Below, in pieces: positions 54,527 to 63,621 of a DNA stretch of 64,000 nucleotides (positions within the stretch are counted from its first letter, which is position 1; every line of letters begins with the position of its first letter). A program made the position numbers and the translations under genes. The stretch covers positions 62,001 through 126,000 of the forward strand of contig NZ_AUIM01000004.1 of the NCBI RefSeq assembly GCF_000423705.1, read 5' to 3'. The stretch comes from Stappia stellulata DSM 5886 (GTDB taxonomy: Bacteria > Pseudomonadota > Alphaproteobacteria > Rhizobiales > Stappiaceae). The notes beneath the pieces are model-generated. The model saw nothing but the letters and a program-made list of their open reading frames with translations. It had not been told where the DNA came from and did not search any database.

Positions 54527-55039
54527 ATGATGACGGCAACGAAAGCGGTCGACGCGGCTTTGCAAGCCGAAGACGGCGATGAAATCCAGCCGCTCTACCT
54601 TGAGGCACTGACTCTGGTCGAGCGATTACACCGACGTCTCCTTGACGTGATCAAGGACGAATTCGACCGCGAGGGGCGCTCCGACGTCAACAGCGTGCAG
54701 GCGCTGCTCCTCTTCAACATCGGCGATGCCGAACTGACGGCGGGCGAACTCCGCACGCGCGGTTACTATCTCGGCTCGAACGTGTCCTACAATCTCAAGA
54801 AGCTGGTCGACCTCGGCTTCATTCACCACCAGCGCTCGCGCACCGACCGTCGCTCGGTCCGCGTCAGCCTGACGGAGAAGGGCAAGGATGTCGCCGGGAA
54901 GGTGAACGCGCTGTACCAGCGGCACATGCTGTCGGTGGAGCAGGTCGGCGAGATCGGCCCCGAGGACTTCAAGGTTCTCAACCGGTCCCTGCGCCGCCTG
55001 GAGCGCTTCTGGACAGACCAGATTCTCTATCGCCTTTGA
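54527..55039 (+). CDS. ldtR: LdtR, MarR-type regulator of L,D-transpeptidase
   Basis: A winged-helix DNA-binding regulator, 170 residues. Helical N-terminus (LYLEALTLVERLHRRLLDVIKDEFDREGR), winged helix with VQALLLFNIGDAELTAGELRTRGYYLGSNVSYNLKKLVDLGFIHHQRSRTDRRSVRVSL as successive segments, and a dimerisation helix at the end. It closely resembles LdtR of Rhizobiales (studied in Liberibacter and Sinorhizobium), which activates the neighbouring L,D-transpeptidase gene, here 55326. ATG 54527 is used, with GAGG eight bases upstream; ATG 54512 is in frame but lacks a ribosome site. Confidence 0.92.
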   Translation: MMTATKAVDAALQAEDGDEIQPLYLEALTLVERLHRRLLDVIKDEFDREGRSDVNSVQALLLFNIGDAELTAGELRTRGYYLGSNVSYNLKKLVDLGFIHHQRSRTDRRSVRVSLTEKGKDVAGKVNALYQRHMLSVEQVGEIGPEDFKVLNRSLRRLERFWTDQILYRL

Positions 55040-55084
55040 GGCGACTGCGTCGACAGGCGCACGCGAAACCTGACTGGTTTGACG

Positions 55085-55115
55085 ATCGGGCCGCATCCTC
55101 ATGGAGCGGCCCGAT
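55085..55115. terminator. perfect 10-bp hairpin after ldtR
   Basis: ATCGGGCCGC (55085-55094) pairs with GCGGCCCGAT (55106-55115) around an 11-nt loop, 46 bases after the ldtR stop. No T tract follows; it could be a terminator dependent on other factors, or a regulatory structure. Confidence 0.45.
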
Positions 55116-55246
55116 GCGTTTCACGACAGAAAACGGTGGCGATCCATGTGCGGTTTTCCGGCGCGGACGCGGCGGACGCTGCGACATGAATGTGCCATAT
55201 TACCATGCGTTAAGGATTGCGGCGCAAAACAGGCTGTTGCTGTCGG

Positions 55247-55265
55247 CTCTCCCGTTTCGGGAGAG
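55247..55265. promoter_or_regulatory. hairpin in the leader of the L,D-transpeptidase gene
   Basis: CTCTCCCG-TTT-CGGGAGAG (55247-55265), a perfect 8-bp stem 60 bases before the next start, followed by an AT-rich GTATTTGTTAAT stretch. It may end an ldtR read-through transcript or form part of the ldtp operator region. Confidence 0.4.
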
Positions 55266-55325
55266 AGTATTTGTTAATCCGGTGGCGATACCTCTGTTTG
55301 ACACGATACGGCAAGGCGGGACGGA

Positions 55326-56657
55326 ATGAACATGGTGGCATCTCAGTCGGCAAAACACGGTGCGACGCGCGCCCGGATGCGGCGTGGCCTGCTTGGCGTT
55401 TCGCTGCTTGGCGCCGTCTCGGTCCTGTTTTCCGGGGTGTCCGCGACCCCGGCGCTGGCGCAAAACGCTGCCTTGAAGGCTCTGATCGAACAGCAGCAGC
55501 GTGTGGAATGGAGCGACCAGTTCGACAACACGATGCGCAGTCTCCAGGCTGTGGAATCGTCTTCTCCGACGCTTTCTCCCGATACCGCGACCTATGTCGA
55601 AACCGCGATCCAGCGCTACTCATCGATCGTCCAGAACGGCGGTTGGCCGCAGGTGACGAGCGGACGCCGCGCCATGCGTCTCGGGGCGCGCGAGGACAAT
55701 GTGATCTCGCTGCGTCGCCGGTTGATGGTCTCCGGCGACCTCGAGCAGACCGCCGGCATGTCCGACACCTTCGATTCCTACGTCGATGCCGGCGTTCGCC
55801 GCTTTCAGATCCGTCACGGTCTGACGCCCGACGGCGTCGTCGGAAAGAGCACGCTGAACGCCATGAATGTTCCCGCGGCTGTGCGCCTTTCGCAGCTTGA
55901 GACCAACATGGTGCGCCTGCGCTCCATGTCCGGCTTCCTCGGCGATCGTTATGTGATGGTCAACATTCCGGCGGCCGAGATCGAGGCGGTCGAGAATGGT
56001 CGCGTGCGGTCGCGTCACACCGCTGTCGTCGGCAAGATCGACCGGCAGACGCCGATCCTCAATTCCAAGATCTACGAGCTGAATTTCAATCCGTACTGGA
56101 CGGTGCCCGTCTCGATCATCCGCAAGGACCTGATCCCGAAGATGAACGAGGATCCGCGATATCTGGAGAAGAACCGGATCCGGATTTTCGACTGGAAGGG
56201 CAACGAGCTTTCCTGGCAGCAGATCGACTGGGGAACGGACGAGGCGACGAAGTTCCAGTTCCGCCAGGAGCCGGGCGAGATAAATTCGCTCGGGTCGGTT
56301 CGCATCAACTTCCACAACAAGCATCAGGTCTATCTGCACGATACGCCGTCGAAATCCCTGTTCGGATCCGATTACCGGTTCCATTCCTCCGGCTGCGTGC
56401 GGGTGCAGAACGTGCGTGAGCTGATCACCTGGCTTCTCGCCAGCACGACGCCGGACTGGAATCGCGCCCGGGTGGACGAAACGATCCGCAGCGGCGAGCG
56501 TGAGGACGTACGGCTTCAGTCGCAGATCCCGCTCTACATGTCCTATGTCACCGGATGGGCGACGGCCGAGGGTGTGGTGCATTTCCGCGACGATATCTAC
56601 GACCGCGACGGACTGGCGCTTGACGGCGCCAGCACCGCGGTCTCGGCCTATCAGTAG
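55326..56657 (+). CDS. L,D-transpeptidase with peptidoglycan-binding domain (LdtR target)
   Basis: A 443-residue periplasmic enzyme. Signal peptide about 1-46 (SVLFSGVSATPALAQ). A peptidoglycan-binding domain at about 115-185 (ISLRRRLMVSGDLE, YVDAGVRRFQIRHGLTPDGVVGKST) precedes the YkuD domain, with H353 and catalytic C357 in FHSSGCVRVQN. It is the YcbB-like, long form, unlike the two short enzymes at 6779 and 8117. ATG 55326 has a GGGACGGA site. Its place after ldtR matches the known regulator-target pair. Envelope strength under osmotic stress is the family role. Confidence 0.95.
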   Translation: MNMVASQSAKHGATRARMRRGLLGVSLLGAVSVLFSGVSATPALAQNAALKALIEQQQRVEWSDQFDNTMRSLQAVESSSPTLSPDTATYVETAIQRYSSIVQNGGWPQVTSGRRAMRLGAREDNVISLRRRLMVSGDLEQTAGMSDTFDSYVDAGVRRFQIRHGLTPDGVVGKSTLNAMNVPAAVRLSQLETNMVRLRSMSGFLGDRYVMVNIPAAEIEAVENGRVRSRHTAVVGKIDRQTPILNSKIYELNFNPYWTVPVSIIRKDLIPKMNEDPRYLEKNRIRIFDWKGNELSWQQIDWGTDEATKFQFRQEPGEINSLGSVRINFHNKHQVYLHDTPSKSLFGSDYRFHSSGCVRVQNVRELITWLLASTTPDWNRARVDETIRSGEREDVRLQSQIPLYMSYVTGWATAEGVVHFRDDIYDRDGLALDGASTAVSAYQ

Positions 56658-56750
56658 ACAGCGCATGAGCGACCCTTTCCCTGAAACGGAGCGTCGTGCC
56701 CTGTTCCGCGCGCCGCGGTTGCGCCGGGTTCCTGTGAGCGGAACGGCCGG

Positions 56751-56945
56751 ATGAGCCAGTCGGGTGGCCCGACGGGCGAGGTGTATTTCGAGTTTTTTCC
56801 GGTTGGACGACAGGTGCGGGTCACGGCGATTGACGCCGCCACCGGGATCGAGGTCGTCGTGCTGGGGCCCCGGCAGGCGAGCCAGGCGGACCTGCAGCAA
56901 CTGGCCTTGCGCAAACTGACGCGGCGGCTGTCGATGGCGCCCTGA
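56751..56945 (+). CDS. small protein, DUF6898-like
   Basis: 64 residues: TGEVYFEFFPVGRQVRVTAIDAATG, then IEVVVLGP, QADLQQLALRKLTRRL. It matches the small, glyA-preceding proteins of Rhizobiales (DUF6898), which have the same FEF...VKVTAIDAATGTEV...GP...A..KL order. No signal peptide. ATG 56751 has only a weak purine tract (GGAACGG). Function unknown. Confidence 0.72.
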   Translation: MSQSGGPTGEVYFEFFPVGRQVRVTAIDAATGIEVVVLGPRQASQADLQQLALRKLTRRLSMAP

Positions 56946-57126
56946 GACCGTTGCATGCCGGTCTTCGCTCTTGGTTCGCCAACTGGGCTGTGCTATTTGC
57001 GAAACCCTTGACAGCGGCACCTGTTCGTCTTCCGCGCCCGGTTGGTGACGGAGACACGTTTCGCCCGCGCGCCTTGCCCAAGCATTTGCTTGCGTTCTGA
57101 TCAGTTCACGAAAGAGGGGACCGACG

Positions 57127-58443
57127 ATGTCGATGACCGACTCAACGCTCGACACGCCGATTTATCCGGACTTCTTCACGCGCGGTCTTGCGGACGCGGA
57201 CCCTGAAATCCATTCGGCCATCACCCGCGAACTCGGACGCCAGCGCCACGAGATCGAACTCATCGCCTCCGAGAACATCGTCTCGCGCGCCGTGCTCGAG
57301 GCGCAGGGCTCGATCATGACCAACAAATATGCGGAAGGCTATCCGGGCCGTCGCTATTACGGCGGTTGCGAGTTCGTCGACGTCGCCGAGGACCTCGCCA
57401 TCGACCGCGTCAAGCAGCTGTTCGGCTGCGGCTTCGCCAACGTGCAGCCCAATTCGGGCAGCCAGGCGAACCAGGCCGTGTTCCTCGCCCTGATCAAGCC
57501 GGGCGACACGATCCTCGGCATGAGCCTCGACGCCGGCGGTCACCTGACCCACGGCGCGCGCCCCAATCTTTCGGGCAAGTGGTTCAACGCGGTGCAATAC
57601 GGCCTCGACACCTCGACCGGCCTCATCGACTACGACGCGCTTGAGGAACTGGCCCGCGAACACAAGCCGGCGCTCATCATTGCGGGCGGCTCGGCCTATT
57701 CGCGTGAAATCGATTTCGCGCGCTTCCGCCAGGTTGCGGATGCGGTCGGTGCCTATCTGATGGTGGACATGGCGCATTTCTCCGGCCTCGTCGCCGGTGG
57801 GGCGCACCCGAGCCCGTTCCCGCACGCGGACGTCGCGACCTCCACCACGCACAAGACCCTGCGCGGTCCGCGCGGCGGCATCGTGCTGACGGATCGCGAG
57901 GACATTGCCAAGAAGATCAATTCCGCGGTGTTCCCGGGGCTTCAGGGCGGTCCGCTGATGCATGTGATCGCCGGCAAGGCCGTGGCCTTCGGCGAGGCGC
58001 TGCGTCCGGAGTTCAAGGTCTATGCGCGCAACGTCGTCGAGAATGCCAAGGTGCTGGCCGAGACCCTGCGCGAAGGCGGACTGGACATCGTCTCCGACGG
58101 GACCGACACGCATCTGATGCTGGTCGATCTGCGCCCCAAGGACCTGACGGGCAAGTCGGCGGAGGCCTCGCTCGGGCGTGCCAACATCACCTGCAACAAG
58201 AACGGCGTTCCCAACGATCCGCAGAAGCCGACGATCACCTCCGGTATTCGCCTCGGCACGCCGGCCGGCACCACGCGTGGTTTCGGCCAGCAGGAATTCC
58301 GCGAGATCGGCAAGCTGATCACCGAGGTGCTGGACGGTCTGAAGGCCGCAAACTCCGAAGACGGCAATGCGGCCGTGGAGGCGGCGGTGAAGGAAAAGGT
58401 CGTCGCACTGACCGACCGCTTCCCGATCTATTCCGGTCTTTGA
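57127..58443 (+). CDS. glyA: serine hydroxymethyltransferase
   Basis: A PLP enzyme interconverting serine and glycine with tetrahydrofolate, the main source of one-carbon units. 438 residues. PLP Lys K243 ([12 protein letters not shown]), [13 protein letters not shown] at the folate/substrate site, and [15 protein letters not shown]-terminus ends FPIYSGL. ATG 57127. It starts the cluster glyA - nrdR - ribD - ribE; 115 bp to nrdR. Confidence 0.98.
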   Translation: MSMTDSTLDTPIYPDFFTRGLADADPEIHSAITRELGRQRHEIELIASENIVSRAVLEAQGSIMTNKYAEGYPGRRYYGGCEFVDVAEDLAIDRVKQLFGCGFANVQPNSGSQANQAVFLALIKPGDTILGMSLDAGGHLTHGARPNLSGKWFNAVQYGLDTSTGLIDYDALEELAREHKPALIIAGGSAYSREIDFARFRQVADAVGAYLMVDMAHFSGLVAGGAHPSPFPHADVATSTTHKTLRGPRGGIVLTDREDIAKKINSAVFPGLQGGPLMHVIAGKAVAFGEALRPEFKVYARNVVENAKVLAETLREGGLDIVSDGTDTHLMLVDLRPKDLTGKSAEASLGRANITCNKNGVPNDPQKPTITSGIRLGTPAGTTRGFGQQEFREIGKLITEVLDGLKAANSEDGNAAVEAAVKEKVVALTDRFPIYSGL

Positions 58444-58558
58444 GACGGACGATGGCGCCGTCGCGCGCCCGGTCCCTGTGACAATCCCGGCGTTGCGCCG
58501 CCCCGCGAGGTTTTCTGGCGAAACGGGCGGCGCAATCCGGTTCGGAGCCGAGTGACAC

Positions 58559-59035
58559 ATGAAGTGCCCATATTGCGGTTGCGATGACACGCAGGTGAAG
58601 GATTCGCGTCCAACGGAAGACAACACCGCAATCCGTCGCCGCCGGATCTGTTCGGAGTGCGGCGGTCGCTTCACCACCTTCGAGCGGGTTCAGCTGCGCG
58701 AACTGACGGTGGTCAAACGGACCGGACGGCGTGTCCCCTTCGACCGGGAAAAGCTGGAACGGTCCGTTCGTATTGCCACCCGGAAGCGTCCGGTGGATCC
58801 CGATCAGGTGGAACGGATGATCAGCGGGATCGTGCGCCAGCTGGAAAGCTCCGGCGACAGCGACGTGCGGGCCGCGGATATCGGAAATCTGGTGATGGAG
58901 GGTCTCAAGGTCCTCGACGACGTTGCCTATGTCCGGTTCGCTTCAGTCTACAAGGACTTCCGAGAAGCCAAGGACTTCGAAGCGCTTCTCGACGAGATGA
59001 GTGGCCCCGATGCCACGACATTCAACGACGGGTAG
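58559..59035 (+). CDS. nrdR: transcriptional repressor NrdR
   Basis: An ATP/dATP-sensing repressor of ribonucleotide reductase genes. 158 residues: zinc ribbon [17 protein letters not shown] with [13 protein letters not shown], then an ATP-cone domain ([29 protein letters not shown]). Acts on NrdR boxes elsewhere. ATG 58559. Three bases before the ribD start. Confidence 0.97.
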   Translation: MKCPYCGCDDTQVKDSRPTEDNTAIRRRRICSECGGRFTTFERVQLRELTVVKRTGRRVPFDREKLERSVRIATRKRPVDPDQVERMISGIVRQLESSGDSDVRAADIGNLVMEGLKVLDDVAYVRFASVYKDFREAKDFEALLDEMSGPDATTFNDG

Positions 59036-59038
59036 CCG

Positions 59039-60181
59039 GTGGACCGAAGTGCTCATGATCCCATGACGGCCGTCGATGCGCGTTTCATGGCTGCCGCTCT
59101 TTCCGTCGCCCGGCGGGGGCTTGGCCGCGTGTGGCCCAATCCGTCTGTCGGCGCCCTGATTGTCAGCGATCCCGCATCCGGGGGCGTGGTTGTCGGGCAG
59201 GGCGTTACCCAGCCACCCGGTGGCGCCCATGCGGAGGTGATCGCGCTGCGCCAGGCTGGCGAACGTGCGCGGGGGGCCACCTGCTATGTCACACTGGAAC
59301 CCTGTTCCCATCAGGGGCGAACCGGTCCCTGCGCCGTGGCGCTGGCCGACGCGGGCGTTGCGCGGGTGGTGATCGGCTTGCCCGACCCCAATCCGCGCGT
59401 GGCCGGTCGCGGTGTCGCGATGCTGCGCGACCGCGGTGTGGAGGTCGTCACCGGTGTCTTGCGGGATGCCTGCGCCGATCATCACGCCGGGCATGTTCGC
59501 CGGGTCCTCGCCGGGCGTCCGCATGTCATCTTGAAACTCGCCGTTTCCCGCGACGGGTTCATCGGGCGGGAAGGCGAGGGGCAGATCCCGATCACCGGGT
59601 CGGACGTCTTCCGCCGGGTCCATGTCTTGCGCGCGGAATGCGACGGCATCCTGGTGGGGGTGGGAACGGCAATCGCCGACGATCCCGCGCTCACCTGCCG
59701 TCTCCCCGGGCTCGCGAACCGCTCTCCTGTGCGTGTTGTTCTCGACACATCGGCGCGGCTTCCCCTGGACACTCGCCTGGTCCGGACCGCCCGCGAGGTT
59801 CCCGTCTGGGTGCTGGTGAGCGCGCAGGCCGATCCAGACCGCGTGTCGGCGCTTTCGGCGTCCGGATGCACGGTCATACGCCTCGCGACGCCGGTCAACG
59901 GTCGCATCGACCCGCAGGCCGCCATGCGCGCGCTCGGCCAGCGCGGCCTGACGCGCCTGCTTGTGGAAGGCGGCGCGACGGTCGCAAATGCGCTGGTGGA
60001 GAGCGACCTCGCCGACGAGGTGATAATCTCGCGTGGCGACATGCGGGTGGGCGAGGGCGGCATTCTCCCGTTCGCCGGCCGGGGCCTCGAGGCCCTGTCC
60101 GAGATCGACCGCTACACGGCGCTGGAAACGGTGCCGGTCGGGGACGATACGATGACGCGCTACCTTCGAAGGATGGAGTGA
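59039..60181 (+). CDS. ribD: bifunctional riboflavin biosynthesis protein RibD (deaminase/reductase)
   Basis: Catalyses the deamination and reduction of the pyrimidine intermediate in riboflavin synthesis. 380 residues. N-terminal deaminase zinc site GGAHAEVIAL with TLEPCSHQGRTGPC; C-terminal reductase domain from about 155 (HVILKLAVSRDGFIGREGEG, ECDGILVGVGTAIADDP, LLVEGGATVANAL). GTG 59039 is used, 3 bp after nrdR; an ATG at 59063 is an alternative. Coupled with ribE three bases downstream. Confidence 0.96.
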   Translation: MDRSAHDPMTAVDARFMAAALSVARRGLGRVWPNPSVGALIVSDPASGGVVVGQGVTQPPGGAHAEVIALRQAGERARGATCYVTLEPCSHQGRTGPCAVALADAGVARVVIGLPDPNPRVAGRGVAMLRDRGVEVVTGVLRDACADHHAGHVRRVLAGRPHVILKLAVSRDGFIGREGEGQIPITGSDVFRRVHVLRAECDGILVGVGTAIADDPALTCRLPGLANRSPVRVVLDTSARLPLDTRLVRTAREVPVWVLVSAQADPDRVSALSASGCTVIRLATPVNGRIDPQAAMRALGQRGLTRLLVEGGATVANALVESDLADEVIISRGDMRVGEGGILPFAGRGLEALSEIDRYTALETVPVGDDTMTRYLRRME

Positions 60182-60184
60182 CCC

Positions 60185-60787
60185 ATGTTCACCGGAATCA
60201 TCAGCGACATTGGATGCATCGCCGAAATTTCGCGGATTCCGGCCGGTCTGCGGACGCGGATCGCCACGGTCTACGATCCCGACGGGATCGACATCGGTGC
60301 GTCCATCGCTTGCGACGGTGTGTGCCATACGGTCACCGCGAAGGGCCGCGACGGCGAAACAAACTGGTTCGAGATTGAATCGGCCGCCGAAACGCTGAAA
60401 CTGACGACGGTCGGAAACTGGACGGTTGGCGCAAGGGTCAATCTCGAACGGTCGCTGAAGATCGGCGACGAGCTGGGCGGCCACATCGTCCAGGGGCATG
60501 TCGATGCGACCGCGGAGATCGTCGAGCGCACTGACCATCCGGATTCCGTCTGCTTCCGCTTTCGCGTGCCGGCCGAATTCGCCCCCTTCATCGCCAGGAA
60601 GGGCGGGGTCGCGCTCGACGGCACCTCGCTCACGGTGAACGAAGTCGATGGCGACACCTTCTCCGTCTTCCTGATCCCGCATACGCTGACGGCCACCACC
60701 TGGGCGGACCGCAAGGCCGGCGATCTTGTCAATCTGGAAGTCGACATGATGGCGCGTTACGCGGCCCGGCTTGCCGAATACCGCTAG
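60185..60787 (+). CDS. ribE: riboflavin synthase (alpha subunit)
   Basis: Dismutates two lumazines to riboflavin, the last step of the pathway. 200 residues of two tandem lumazine-binding domains. Start MFTGIISDIG; first domain with IACDGVCHTVTA, second with GGHIVQGHVDATAEI and VALDGTSLTVNEVDGDTFSVFLIPHT. ATG 60185 is three bases after ribD. Named ribE here (ribC in some schemes). Confidence 0.97.
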   Translation: MFTGIISDIGCIAEISRIPAGLRTRIATVYDPDGIDIGASIACDGVCHTVTAKGRDGETNWFEIESAAETLKLTTVGNWTVGARVNLERSLKIGDELGGHIVQGHVDATAEIVERTDHPDSVCFRFRVPAEFAPFIARKGGVALDGTSLTVNEVDGDTFSVFLIPHTLTATTWADRKAGDLVNLEVDMMARYAARLAEYR

Positions 60788-61038
60788 CGGAGGGTTCCTG
60801 CGCCGGGCGCAGGGCAGGCATCGGCAATCCGGGCTGGACAAAGGGGGCAAGGCGTGGTTCCTACCGGCACCCTGACAGCGGCCGTCGCGCGCGTCGATTT
60901 GCCGTTCGGCGGATCGTCCATCGCCGACCGGCGACGGGGCTGAGCGGCAAGACACCGCGACATCAAATTTCGATCCCGCGCGCAGCTGACCGGCCTCAGG
61001 CTTTCGGTCTTGCGCGCTTTGAAGGTGGAAGAGGCGAT

Positions 61039-61485
61039 ATGGCAACCCCGAAGATCCTGGTTATCGATGCCCGTTTTTACAACGACATCGCCGATGCGCT
61101 TCTGAGCGGCGCGATGGACGTGCTTGACGCCAATGGTGCCGAGGTGACGCGCGTTTCCGTCCCCGGCGTTCTGGAGATTCCCGGCGCGCTCGCCATGGCA
61201 CTGGCGGCGATGGAAGGTGGTGTCGCCGACTTCGACGGCGCGGTTCTGCTTGGCTGCGTCATTCGCGGCGAGACGTCTCACTATGACATCGTGGCCAATG
61301 AATCGGCTCGTGCTGTGATGGAACTGGTGGTCGATGCCGCCTTGCCTGTCGGCAACGGCATTCTCACCGTCGAAAACAGCGACCAGGCCTGGGCGCGCGC
61401 AGATGTGAAGCAGAAGAACAAGGGCGGTTCGGCGGCGCAGGCGGCGCTCGACATGATCGCCGTCCGGGACCAGCTCGGAGTTTGA
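61039..61485 (+). CDS. ribH: 6,7-dimethyl-8-ribityllumazine synthase
   Basis: Forms lumazine from the RibA- and RibD-derived precursors; assembles into pentamers or capsids. 148 residues: [50 protein letters not shown] and [21 protein letters not shown] 61039 has GGAAGAGG upstream. It follows a 251-bp gap after ribE, which I searched for an FMN riboswitch without success. The stop is six bases from nusB. Confidence 0.96.
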   Translation: MATPKILVIDARFYNDIADALLSGAMDVLDANGAEVTRVSVPGVLEIPGALAMALAAMEGGVADFDGAVLLGCVIRGETSHYDIVANESARAVMELVVDAALPVGNGILTVENSDQAWARADVKQKNKGGSAAQAALDMIAVRDQLGV

Positions 61486-61490
61486 CGTCG

Positions 61491-62036
61491 ATGTCCGATC
61501 CCACGCCCGCACCCGCCGACACGCCGCGTCCCGCAAACAAGCGCGGTGCCGCGCGGCTGTCCGCCGTTCAGGCGCTTTATCAGATGGACGTCGGCGGGGT
61601 GAACCTTGCCGACGTGCTGGCGGAATTCGAAGCCTTTCGCCTGGGCGCCGAAGTCGATGGCGAGCAGTACCGCGAGGCCGACCCGGCATGGTTCCGGGAT
61701 CTGGTGGGCGGTGTTGTCGATCAGCAGCGCACCCTCGATCCGGTGATCAACCGCGCGCTTGTCGCCGGCTGGCCGTTGAAGCGGATCGACACGACCCTTC
61801 GGGCGATCCTGCGCGCCGGTGCGCTTGAACTGATGAAGCGCAAGGATGTGCCGGCCCGCGTCGTCATCAGTGAATACATCGACGTCGCCCGCGCGTTTTA
61901 CGATGGCGACGAGCCGCGTATGGTCAACGGTGTGCTGGACCGGCTGGCTCGCGAATTCCGCGAAAAGGAGTTCAGCGCACAGGCACCGGCAAAAGAGGCA
62001 GGTCAAGCATCGGAACCGGACAGCGGCGACGCCTGA
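61491..62036 (+). CDS. nusB: transcription antitermination factor NusB
   Basis: With NusE (S10) binds boxA RNA in rRNA operons to allow full transcription. 181 residues: [41 protein letters not shown], and [57 protein letters not shown] split over successive segments. The C-terminal Ala/Pro tail is extra. ATG 61491 with GGAG upstream; the ribH stop lies just before. The ribH-nusB pair is widespread in bacteria. Confidence 0.95.
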   Translation: MSDPTPAPADTPRPANKRGAARLSAVQALYQMDVGGVNLADVLAEFEAFRLGAEVDGEQYREADPAWFRDLVGGVVDQQRTLDPVINRALVAGWPLKRIDTTLRAILRAGALELMKRKDVPARVVISEYIDVARAFYDGDEPRMVNGVLDRLAREFREKEFSAQAPAKEAGQASEPDSGDA

Positions 62037-62199
62037 TCGCCGTCGAATTGCCGTAGGGGAAGATCGGGTGGCCGGTTCGGGGCGCGCGACAAGGCGATTT
62101 GCGCTTTTCGCATTGGCGTCCTAAACCGGGTGTCGACATTCCATCGCTGCCATGCGCTTGCGCCCATTGAACGGCCTGTTTTTCGGCCCGGAACTGGCC

Positions 62200-63450
62200 A
62201 TGGCACCCCAGCCGGACATGACGATGACCGCAGCCGCCAACGCCACCGATTTCCTTGTCGACGACCGCCTCGCGCGCCGCAACGCGGTCCTTTTGGCAAT
62301 CGCCCAGGCGCTTGGCGGCGCGTCGGCCTCCATCGTCATTGCATCGGCCTCGCTTGTCGGGGCAAGCCTGCTCGGTGCCGACAAGTCGCTTGCGACGCTC
62401 CCCGTCTCGAGTTTCGTGCTGGGCACGGCCTTCGGCACGTTGCCTGCCGGCGCGATCATGCACCGCTTCGGGCGGCGCGCCGGTTTTGTCGGCTCGGCGA
62501 TGCTTGGAATCCTGTCCGGGCTGGTCTCCGCCTATGCGATCTTCCAGGCCGACTTTATCCTGTTTTGCCTTGCCGTCATGGCCAGCGGTTTCGTCAGCGC
62601 CTTCGTGCAGCAGTACCGTTTTGCGGCCGCGGATACCGCCAGCGATGCGTTTCGCCCCAAGGCGATCTCCTTTGTGCTCGCCGGAGGCGTCGCGGCCGGG
62701 ATCATCGGTCCGCAGACCGTGATCAACACGGCCGATCTCTTCGACCCGATCATGTTTGCAGGCACCTATATCGCGCAGGCCGGCCTTGCCCTGATAAGCC
62801 TTGTGATCCTGGCCTTCATCTCCATTCCCCGCCCGGCGCGCGGGCCGGTGGCTGCGGGTGCGAGCCGTCCGTTGCGCCAGATCATGGTGCAGCCGCGTTT
62901 CATCGTCGCCGCGGCCTGCGGGATCACCTCCTACGCCCTGATGAGCCTCGTCATGACGGCGACGCCGCTCGCCATGATCGGCTGCGGGCTGACGCAGACA
63001 GACGCGGCCCATGCGATCCAGTGGCATGTGCTGGCAATGTTCGGGCCGAGTTTCTTCACCGGCCACCTGATCGCAAGGTTCGGGCGCGAACGCATCGTCG
63101 CCGTCGGCCTGGCGCTTCTTGCCGGCTGTGCCGTCGTTGCCCTGGCAGGCGTGAATGTCGCAAATTTCTGGATCGCCCTGGTCCTGCTCGGGCTTGGCTG
63201 GAACTTCGGTTTCATCGGCGCGACGGCGATGCTCACCGATGTCTATCGTCCGGCCGAACGCAACAAGGTCCAGGCCGTGAACGACTTCCTGGTCTTCGGC
63301 TTCGTCGCGGCCGCATCGTTTTCGTCCGGCGCGTTGCTGCATACCTTCGGATGGGCGACCGTGAACTGGCTCGTTTTCCCCTTCACGTTGCTCTGCGTGA
63401 TTCTTCTCGCATGGCTAGTCCTGTCGGAGCGATCCGCCTCCCGGGTCTGA
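62200..63450 (+). CDS. MFS transporter
   Basis: About 416 residues with 12 predicted helices in two halves: ARRNAVLLAIAQALGGASASIVIAS, a loop HRFGRRAGFVGSA (the MFS loop 2-3 motif), and later GHLIARFGRERIVAVGLALLAG. ATG 62200 has GGAA upstream; ATG 62152 gives 16 more residues without a ribosome site. Function unknown. It sits between nusB and hppA and next to riboflavin genes; MFS riboflavin carriers (RfnT) exist in this group, but no FMN riboswitch supports it here. Confidence 0.85.
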   Translation: MAPQPDMTMTAAANATDFLVDDRLARRNAVLLAIAQALGGASASIVIASASLVGASLLGADKSLATLPVSSFVLGTAFGTLPAGAIMHRFGRRAGFVGSAMLGILSGLVSAYAIFQADFILFCLAVMASGFVSAFVQQYRFAAADTASDAFRPKAISFVLAGGVAAGIIGPQTVINTADLFDPIMFAGTYIAQAGLALISLVILAFISIPRPARGPVAAGASRPLRQIMVQPRFIVAAACGITSYALMSLVMTATPLAMIGCGLTQTDAAHAIQWHVLAMFGPSFFTGHLIARFGRERIVAVGLALLAGCAVVALAGVNVANFWIALVLLGLGWNFGFIGATAMLTDVYRPAERNKVQAVNDFLVFGFVAAASFSSGALLHTFGWATVNWLVFPFTLLCVILLAWLVLSERSASRV

Positions 63451-63621
63451 TCCGGACGCCTCCCGTCGGAAATCGCAGGCCGTGGCATCTGATTCCCCCG
63501 ATCCGGTGCCCTTGGCCAAACTGCGCCTTGACGACAGGCGCAGGACGGCTACCGTCGAAGCCCTCCGGGCCAGAAGCAAAACAAACACAGGCCCATTTCG
63601 CGTCCTTCATTGGGGGGAAGA

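Noticed and set aside
56666-56754. 29-codon frame before the DUF6898-like gene (stop overlaps its ATG)
   Set aside because: Arg/Pro-rich shadow-like sequence without a ribosome site; the overlap alone is not enough.
60788-61038. FMN riboswitch before ribH
   Set aside because: None of the conserved AGGG...GGGUGAAAUUCCC-type blocks is visible in this 251-bp gap.
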